DNA from: Escherichia hormaechei_A
GTDB taxonomy: Bacteria > Pseudomonadota > Gammaproteobacteria > Enterobacterales > Enterobacteriaceae
Direction: 5' to 3'
DNA: 64,000 bases
Assembly: GCA_042434945.1 (NCBI GenBank)
Contig: CP170191.1
Location: forward strand, 310,001 to 374,000
In this document: in pieces, positions 56,895-64,000 of the stretch
Layout: each line of letters begins with the position of its first letter
How positions within the stretch are numbered: the stretch's first letter is position 1
Made by a program: the position numbers and the translations under genes
Notes under the pieces: generated by a model
The model's input: the letters and a program-made list of their open reading frames with translations, nothing else
Told to the model about the DNA's origin: nothing
The model's database searches: none

Positions 56895-57004
56895 GTTGTT
56901 ACGGTTCCAGTTGGAAGGTAGAACAGGCTCAAGGCGAGCCTGGGACAAAAAAAGTGATTTAGTTTACCAGTGCAAAAGAAATGTCAAAAGAGAAGGGCGT
57001 GAAT

Positions 57005-57712
57005 TTAACGCGGTTCCAGCGCAAAGACTTCAAAACCTGCGTCGGTGACGCGCCAGCGAACGTTAAAATCATGCAGCCAGACGGCATAGGTTTTGCCCGT
57101 TTCCTCACCTTTACGATAGGCCGGGCGCGGGTCCTGCGCCAGTACTTCGCGGATAAACAGCGTTAACTGCGGATAACGCTTCTCCAGCGTCAAAAGCTGC
57201 TTTTCGACCTCTGCGGTAAAACTCACCGCCATCTCTGCAGCTGGCGCACTTTGCGCATAGCTGGCACTGGCATCGGGAAGCGATTCGGCAAAGGGGAGAT
57301 ACGGTTTGATATCCACTACCGGCGTACCATCGACCAGATCCAGACTGCCGAGCTTTAGAATCACGCTGTCTTTATGGCAAACAACCTCTTTCAGCTCTAC
57401 CAGCGACATACCAATTGGGTTAGGGCGAAAAGTGGAGCGCGTAGCGAAAACCCCCATTCTGGCGTTACCGCCGAGGCGCGGTGGACGCACAGTCGGACGC
57501 CAGCCGCCTTCCATCGTTTGATGAAAGACGAAAAGGATCCATAAATGGCTGAACGCTTCCAGGCCGCGAACGGCGTCGGCCTGGTTGTAGGGAGCAATGA
57601 GATGCAGTTCGCCGTTGGCGCTTTTTACCAGACCTGGCTGGCGCGGAACGGCGAATTTTTCTTTATAGGGCGAGCGAATAACGCCTATTTGCTCGAACTG
57701 GAAACTGCTCAT
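57005..57712 (-). CDS. trmO: tRNA (adenine-N6)-methyltransferase TrmO
   Basis: 235 residues, appearing identical to E. coli TrmO (YaeB/TsaA). It methylates N6 of threonylcarbamoyladenosine-37 in tRNA-Thr to form m6t6A. The beta-barrel UPF0066 domain is visible with PRLGGNARMGVFATRSTFRPNPIGMSLVEL and a C-terminal domain from residue 150. Its start overlaps the rcsF stop (ATGA), so the two are coupled. Confidence 0.96.
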   Translation of the reverse strand: MSSFQFEQIGVIRSPYKEKFAVPRQPGLVKSANGELHLIAPYNQADAVRGLEAFSHLWILFVFHQTMEGGWRPTVRPPRLGGNARMGVFATRSTFRPNPIGMSLVELKEVVCHKDSVILKLGSLDLVDGTPVVDIKPYLPFAESLPDASASYAQSAPAAEMAVSFTAEVEKQLLTLEKRYPQLTLFIREVLAQDPRPAYRKGEETGKTYAVWLHDFNVRWRVTDAGFEVFALEPR

Positions 57713-58113
57713 TTCGCCGTAATGTTAAGCGCAGAGCCGATACATACAGCCTGACGATAGCAGCCCGGCGTACCGCTGGTGACTTCGCAGCTATGCAGTA
57801 ATACAGCATTGGCTTTCATTTTAGAGGCGTTGATTTGCATCCGCTTACGTGCGGTTGGAATGCTCGGCGGAGAGTCCTGATTAGAGGCCTGGCAAGAGTC
57901 GCCACTGACTTCACCGAGATCGCGGAACGGTTTGCCGACTAATTCTTCTGCATTGGTATAAATTCGGACCGGCGTGGCGCGCGGCGCTTTCGGCTTTGCA
58001 GGCTCCGCTTTCGGCTGGGGTGCAGTGCTTTGAACGGGTTCGACAGGGGATCTGCTTAACATGGAACAGCCGCTTAGCATGAGTGCTACTAAACAGATCG
58101 GTAAAGCACGCAT
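57709..58113 (-). CDS. rcsF: Outer-membrane lipoprotein RcsF
   Basis: 134 residues, appearing identical to E. coli RcsF. Sensor that triggers the Rcs phosphorelay on outer-membrane or peptidoglycan damage; BamA (also in this window) threads it through porins. The lipobox MLSGC sets the acylated Cys at residue 16. A Pro/Lys-rich linker (about 30-48) precedes the folded domain, whose four cysteines (GDSCQAS, HSCEVTS, PGCYR, AVCIG) form two disulfides. Confidence 0.98.
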   Translation of the reverse strand: MRALPICLVALMLSGCSMLSRSPVEPVQSTAPQPKAEPAKPKAPRATPVRIYTNAEELVGKPFRDLGEVSGDSCQASNQDSPPSIPTARKRMQINASKMKANAVLLHSCEVTSGTPGCYRQAVCIGSALNITAK

Positions 58114-58160
58114 AGTATTTCCTCAATGTATGATCAAAACGTCAATATTGAATCAGGAGC

Positions 58161-58193
58161 TTGTAAAAATGACAAGACGGGCAAGCGCCCGTC
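58161..58193 (-). terminator. Terminator of metNIQ
   Basis: On the minus strand GACGGGC pairs with GCCCGTC (58176-58193), followed by TTGTCATTTTT. It lies 38 bases past the metQ stop. Confidence 0.8.
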
Positions 58194-58230
58194 CTGAATG
58201 ATATTACAAATTGTGGAAACAGCCTAAAAA

Positions 58231-59046
58231 TTACCAGCCTTTAACAGCGCCGCCGTTAAACACTTTGTTTGCTGCTTCGTAAACTTCGTCAGACTGATAA
58301 GCCTGGACGAATTTCTTCACGTTCTCGGCGTCTTTGTTATCTTCACGCGTTACGATCAGGTTTACGTACGGGGAGTCTTTATCTTCAACAAAGATACCGT
58401 CTTTCGCTGGAGTCAGGCCAATCTGGCTGGCATAGGTGGTATTGATAACTGCCAGAGCGATTTGCGCGTCGTCCAGAGAGCGAGGCAGCTGCGGTGCTTC
58501 CAGCTCAACAATTTTCAGATTTTTTGGGTTCTCAACAACATCAAGTACGGTCGGCAGCAGGCCAACGCCATCTTTCAGTTTGATCAAGCCCACTTTTTGC
58601 AGCAGCAGCAGTGAACGACCAAGGTTAGTTGGATCGTTTGGCACGGCAACCTGCGAACCATCCTGCAGTTCATCCAGTGATTTGATTTTCTTGGAGTAAC
58701 CAGCAATCGGATAAACAAAAGTGTTGCCTACTGCGACCAGTTTGTAGCCACGATCTTTCAGTTGCTGATCAAGGTACGGTTTATGCTGGAAGGCGTTGGC
58801 GTCGATATCGCCTTTGCTCAATGCTTCGTTTGGCAGAACATAGTCGTTGAAGGTTACCAGCTCAACGTCCAGGCCATATTTGTCTTTCGCAACTTTCTGC
58901 GCGACTTCTGCAACCTGCTGTTCGGCACCAACAATCACGCCGACTTTAATGTGGTTTGGATCTTTTTCATCCTGACCGCAGCCTACCAGTGCCAGTGATC
59001 CAATCAGGGCTCCCACTGCCGCAAAGGTTTTGAATTTGAACGCCAT
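58231..59046 (-). CDS. metQ: Methionine-binding lipoprotein MetQ
   Basis: 271 residues, the E. coli length. It delivers L- and D-methionine to MetNI. A lipobox LALVGC places the acylated Cys at about residue 23. NlpA/MetQ family stretches are visible (NHIKVGVIVGAEQQVAEVAQ, DVELVTFNDYVLPNEAL, AFQHKPYLDQQL). Last gene of the metNIQ operon. Confidence 0.98.
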   Translation of the reverse strand: MAFKFKTFAAVGALIGSLALVGCGQDEKDPNHIKVGVIVGAEQQVAEVAQKVAKDKYGLDVELVTFNDYVLPNEALSKGDIDANAFQHKPYLDQQLKDRGYKLVAVGNTFVYPIAGYSKKIKSLDELQDGSQVAVPNDPTNLGRSLLLLQKVGLIKLKDGVGLLPTVLDVVENPKNLKIVELEAPQLPRSLDDAQIALAVINTTYASQIGLTPAKDGIFVEDKDSPYVNLIVTREDNKDAENVKKFVQAYQSDEVYEAANKVFNGGAVKGW

Positions 59047-59085
59047 ACCTTATTCCTTCTTCAATTATTTATGTTGTGTTGAACG

Positions 59086-59739
59086 TTACTTGCGAGTGAC
59101 AGCCCGGACGATGCGGTCGCCTGCGAACTGAATTAAATAAACCAGAATGACCAGCAATACCAGTACCGTATTCATCACCGTCGCGTTATAGCCGATGTAG
59201 CCATACTGATAGCCAATCTGACCTAAACCACCGGCACCGACTGCACCACCCATCGCGGAATAACCGACCAGGGTAATCAGGGTGATAGTTGCCGCATTCA
59301 CCAGACCAGGCAGCGCTTCCGGTAACAGCACCTTACGGACGATCTGCATCGGCGTGGCACCCATTGCGCGGGAAGCTTCAATTAACCCGGTTGGGATCTC
59401 CAGCAGAGCGTTCTCGACCATACGGGCAATAAACGGTGCTGCACCAACGGTTAACGGAACAATCGCTGCCTGCAAACCAATCGATGTACCGACAATAACG
59501 CGGGTAAACGGAATCATCCATACCAGCAAGATAATGAACGGGATGGAACGGAAAATGTTCACAATCGCAGAAACGGTACGATACAGCTTCGCGTTAGCAA
59601 TAATTTGCCCCGGACGCGTGACATAAAGCAGAACGCCAACCGGCAGACCAATCACAAAGCCAAAAAAACCGGATACGAAGGTCATTGCCAGCGTTTCCCA
59701 TACGCCACGAACCAGCAGCCACATCATCGGCTCAGACAT
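59086..59739 (-). CDS. metI: Methionine ABC transporter permease
   Basis: 217 residues, the E. coli length, with five transmembrane segments. The EAA-type cytoplasmic loop that contacts MetN is visible as [26 protein letters not shown] (about residues 120-145). Its start overlaps the metN stop by 8 bases. Confidence 0.98.
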
Positions 59740-60763
59740 AACCCAGTACCTCTACTTTTACATGGTGTTCCTGCAGCCAGGCAATGGCGGCTTGCGTATC
59801 TTGTTGTGTGCCGTGCATTTCAGTCAGCATGATGCCGAACTTAACGCCACCGGCGTAATCCATCTGCGCGCTAATAATGTTGTTGTTGACGTTGAAACGA
59901 CGCGCGGTTTCAGAAAGCAGTGGGGCATCGACCGATTGGCCGGTAAACTCCAGACGCAGCATCGGCACGCAGTCAGTAAATGGCTCCGCTTGCAGACGTT
60001 CCTGGTAATCTTCCGGGATATCCAGATGCAGGGTCGACTGAATAAATTTCTGCGCCAGCGGCGTTTTCGGATGCGAGAACACTTCACTTACCGTGTCCTG
60101 CTCGATCAGTTCGCCATTGCTGATGACCGCCACGCAATCACAAATGCGCTTCACAACGTCCATTTCGTGAGTGATCAACAGAATCGTCAAACCCAGACGG
60201 CGGTTGATGTCTTTCAGCAGTTCGAGAATAGAACGTGTCGTTGCCGGGTCCAGCGCGCTGGTGGCTTCATCACACAGCAATACTTTGGGATTGCTGGCTA
60301 ACGCACGGGCAATTGCCACGCGCTGTTTCTGCCCACCGGAAAGGTTCGACGGATAGCTATCATGCTTATCACCAAGACCAACCAATGACAGCAATTCCGT
60401 CACGCGACGTTTGATCTCGTCTTTCGGTGTGTTGTCCAGCTCCAGCGGCAGAGCCACGTTGCCAAAAACAGTACGCGAAGAGAGCAGGTTAAAATGCTGG
60501 AAAATCATACCAATCTGGCGGCGAGCTTTGGTCAACTCGGATTCTGACAGCGTGGTCAGTTCCTGGCCATCGACCAGCACGCTACCCTCGGTTGGGCGCT
60601 CCAGCAGGTTTACACAACGTATAAGCGTACTCTTACCCGCGCCTGAGGCACCGATAACGCCATAAATTTGTCCAGCTGGCACATGCAGGCTGACGTTGTT
60701 CAACGCCTGGATGGTGCGGGTGCCCTGGTGGAACACTTTGGTGATATTCGAAAGTTTTATCAT
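59732..60763 (-). CDS. metN: Methionine ABC transporter ATPase
   Basis: 343 residues, the E. coli length. Walker [10 protein letters not shown] (about residues 38-46), signature LSGGQKQR, Walker [13 protein letters not shown] and the H-loop LLITHEMD are visible. The C-terminal ACT-like C2 domain (about 245-343) binds methionine and shuts transport when the cell is replete. First gene of the MetJ-regulated operon. Confidence 0.98.
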
Positions 60764-60845
60764 TGATTATTTATTATCGTCATTAAGTTAGTCGTGGCAT
60801 CTCGAATGCCTGAAACGGGCAACGCCGTCAATGAAATGGATGTTA

Positions 60846-60861
60846 AGGCATCCAGACGTCT
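60846..60861 (-). promoter_or_regulatory. MetJ operator of metNIQ
   Basis: The perfect met box AGACGTCT (60854-60861) abuts a second, degenerate box (AGGCATCC on the plus strand, 60846-60853), about 85-100 bases upstream of metN. Paired adjacent 8-mers are what MetJ binds with S-adenosylmethionine as corepressor. Confidence 0.85.
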
Positions 60862-60950
60862 AAATCAATCAGGTTTATGCGAAGAGCACTTTCTTGCAGG
60901 TCGAAACATGCGATACTAGCGTCACATGCCTTATTAAGGAGCTATAAAAG

Positions 60951-61526
60951 GTGGCGAAGAGCGTACCCGCAATTTTTCTTGACCGTGATGGCACCATTAA
61001 TGTCGATCACGGCTATGTCCATGAGATCGACAACTTTGAATTTATCGACGGTGTTATTGACGCTATGCGCGAGCTAAAAAAAATGGGCTTTGCGCTGGTG
61101 GTAGTAACCAACCAGTCTGGCATTGCTCGCGGTAAATTTACCGAAGCACAGTTTGAAACGCTGACCGAGTGGATGGACTGGTCGCTGGCGGACCGAGATG
61201 TCGATCTGGATGGTATCTATTATTGCCCGCATCATCCGCAGGGTAGTGTTGAAGAGTTTCGCCAGGTCTGCGATTGCCGCAAACCACATCCGGGGATGCT
61301 TTTGTCAGCACGCGATTATTTGCATATTGATATGGCCGCTTCTTATATGGTGGGCGATAAATTAGAAGATATGCAGGCAGCGGTTGCGGCGAACGTGGGA
61401 ACAAAAGTGCTGGTGCGTACGGGTAAACCTATTACACCTGAAGCAGAAAACGCGGCAGATTGGGTGTTAAATAGCCTGGCAGACCTGCCGCAAGCGATAA
61501 AAAAGCAGCAAAAACCGGCGCAATGA
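60951..61526 (+). CDS. gmhB: D-glycero-beta-D-manno-heptose 1,7-bisphosphate 7-phosphatase
   Basis: 191 residues from a GTG start; AAGGAG at 60936-60941 precedes it by 9 bases. It removes the 7-phosphate in ADP-heptose synthesis for the LPS inner core. HAD motifs: FLDRDGTINVD (catalytic Asp11 and Asp13), VVVTNQSG, and MVGDKLEDM. The zinc-binding loop CPHHPQ...CDCRKP is present. It lies just upstream of rrnH. Confidence 0.98.
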   Translation: MAKSVPAIFLDRDGTINVDHGYVHEIDNFEFIDGVIDAMRELKKMGFALVVVTNQSGIARGKFTEAQFETLTEWMDWSLADRDVDLDGIYYCPHHPQGSVEEFRQVCDCRKPHPGMLLSARDYLHIDMAASYMVGDKLEDMQAAVAANVGTKVLVRTGKPITPEAENAADWVLNSLADLPQAIKKQQKPAQ

Positions 61527-61566
61527 TTAAAAGATGAGCGGTTGAAATAAAAATGCATTTTTCCGC

Positions 61567-61594
61567 TTGTCTTCCTGAGCTGACTCCCTATAAT
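61567..61594 (+). promoter_or_regulatory. rrn P1 promoter
   Basis: -35 TTGTCT (61567-61572), 16-base spacer, -10 TATAAT (61589-61594), with the GC-rich discriminator GCGCCTCC typical of rRNA P1 promoters under ppGpp/DksA control. The preceding bases 61530-61566 are A/T-rich, consistent with an UP element. Confidence 0.92.
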
Positions 61595-61677
61595 GCGCCT
61601 CCATCGACACGGCGGATGTGAATCACTTCACACAAACAGCCGGTTCGGTTGAAGAGAAAAAATCCTGAAATTCAGGG

Positions 61678-61705
61678 TTGACTCTGAAAGAGGAAAGCGT
61701 AATAT
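61678..61705 (+). promoter_or_regulatory. rrn P2 promoter
   Basis: -35 TTGACT (61678-61683), 16-base spacer, -10 TAATAT (61700-61705), 111 bases after P1, as in E. coli rRNA operons. Confidence 0.9.
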
Positions 61706-61745
61706 ACGCCACCTCGCGACAGTGAGCTGAAAGCCGCGTCGCAAC

Positions 61746-61757
61746 TGCTCTTTAACA
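61746..61757 (+). promoter_or_regulatory. rrn leader boxA antitermination site
   Basis: TGCTCTTTAACA, the NusB/S10-binding boxA of rRNA antitermination, lies between P2 and the 16S gene. A second, related element GCTCTTTAAAAA occurs in the 16S-23S spacer near 63757. Confidence 0.9.
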
Positions 61758-61889
61758 ATTTATCAGACAATCTGTGTGGGCACTCGAAGATACGGATTCT
61801 TAACGTCGCAAGACGAAAAATGAATACCAAGTCTCAAGAGTGAACACGTAATTCATTACGAAGTTTAATTCTTTGAGCATCAAACTTTT

Positions 61890-63431
<1,542 letters not shown>

Positions 63432-63499
63432 CCTTAAAGAAACGTACTTTGCAGTGCTCACACAGATTGTCTGATGAAAATGAGCAGTAAAACCTCTAC

Positions 63500-63576
<77 letters not shown>

Positions 63577-63615
63577 AATTACGGCAAATTTGAAGAGGTT
63601 TTAACTACATGTTAT

Positions 63616-63691
63616 GGGGCTATAGCTCAGCTGGGAGAGCGCCTGCTTTGCACGCAGGAGGTCTGCGGTTCGATCCCGCATAGCTCCACCA
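63616..63691 (+). tRNA. alaV: tRNA-Ala (TGC)
   Basis: 76 bases including CCA. Anticodon arm CCTGCTTTGCACGCAGG with anticodon TGC (63649-63651), and the G3-T70 identity pair in GGGGCTA/TAGCTCC, are visible. Second spacer tRNA of the operon. Confidence 0.98.
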
Positions 63692-63874
63692 TCTCTGTAG
63701 TGATTAAATAAAAAATACTTCAGAGTGTACCTGCAAAGGTTCACTGCGAAGTTTTGCTCTTTAAAAATCTGGATCAAGCTGAAAATTGAAACACTGAACA
63801 ATGAAAGTTGTTCGTGAGTCTCTCAAATTTTCGCAACACGATGATGAATCGCAAGAAACATCTTCGGGTTGTGA

Positions 63875-64000
63875 GGTTAAGCGACTAAGCGTACACGGTG
63901 GATGCCCTGGCAGTCAGAGGCGATGAAGGACGTGCTAATCTGCGATAAGCGTCGGTAAGGTGATATGAACCGTTATAACCGGCGATTTCCGAATGGGGAA
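63875..64000 (+). rRNA. rrlH: 23S ribosomal RNA, 5' end (continues beyond window)
   Basis: The first 126 bases, from GGTTAAGCGACTAAGCGTAC, match the conserved E. coli 23S 5' end. The 183 bases between tRNA-Ala and this start hold the processing stem and the spacer boxA-like element. Confidence 0.97.

Overview
The window is a stretch of Escherichia coli-type chromosome. It runs from the 3' half of mrcB (PBP1b) to the first 126 bases of a 23S rRNA gene, and the gene order is that of the mrcB-fhu-hemL-degP-dapD-rpsB-bamA-lpx-dnaE-proS-met-rrnH segment of E. coli. The 16S rRNA gene, both tRNAs and most housekeeping proteins (DegP, MtnN, Dgt, GlnD, BamA, DnaE, LdcC, RcsF, GmhB and others) match my memory of E. 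coli K-12 almost residue for residue.

The main result is that the window is a mosaic. Two tracts carry the expected genes in the expected order, but as alleles clearly diverged from E. coli, GC-richer, and resembling the Enterobacter/Leclercia side of the family. Tract A is about 0.80-17.31 kb: the tail of mrcB, an extra four-gene chaperone-usher fimbrial operon, fhuACDB, hemL, clcA, erpA, yadS and the 3' two thirds of btuF. Tract B is about 51.25-55.2 kb: the end of yaeR, tilS, rof, yaeP, yaeQ, arfB, nlpE and the last codons of proS; yaeF, present in K-12 between nlpE and proS, is missing. Each tract begins and ends inside a conserved gene, so mrcB, btuF, yaeR and proS look like in-frame hybrids. 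This is what homologous replacement by DNA from a related genus would leave, possibly in one event with two retained segments. A chimeric assembly is the main alternative. K-12 comparisons are from memory and need alignment.

Layout: 0-1 kb mrcB; 1.3-6.2 kb fimbrial operon (pilin, chaperone, usher, adhesin); 6.3-12.3 kb Fur-regulated hydroxamate siderophore uptake; 12.3-12.8 kb repeat-rich intergenic DNA; 12.8-18.3 kb hemL, clcA, erpA and the mtn-btuF-yadS operon; 18.4-24.2 kb dgt, degP (sigma-E/Cpx promoter), cdaR, yaeH, yaeI; 24.3-28.7 kb dapD, glnD, map; 28.8-33.9 kb rpsB-tsf, pyrH, frr, dxr; 34-48.7 kb the envelope and lipid A operon uppS-cdsA-rseP-bamA-skp-lpxD-fabZ-lpxA-lpxB-rnhB-dnaE-accA; 48.8-55.1 kb ldcC, yaeR, tilS, rof/yaeP, yaeQ-arfB, nlpE; 55.2-60.8 kb proS, trmO-rcsF, metNIQ; 61-64 kb gmhB and rrnH (16S, tRNA-Ile, tRNA-Ala, start of 23S).

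Two genes, hemL and yaeR, each carry a one-base deletion in a homopolymer run. Both would otherwise be full length. hemL is needed for heme synthesis, so sequencing error is likely there. The replacement changes the ferrichrome/phage receptor FhuA and adds a fimbria, so the surface may differ sharply from a normal E. coli.
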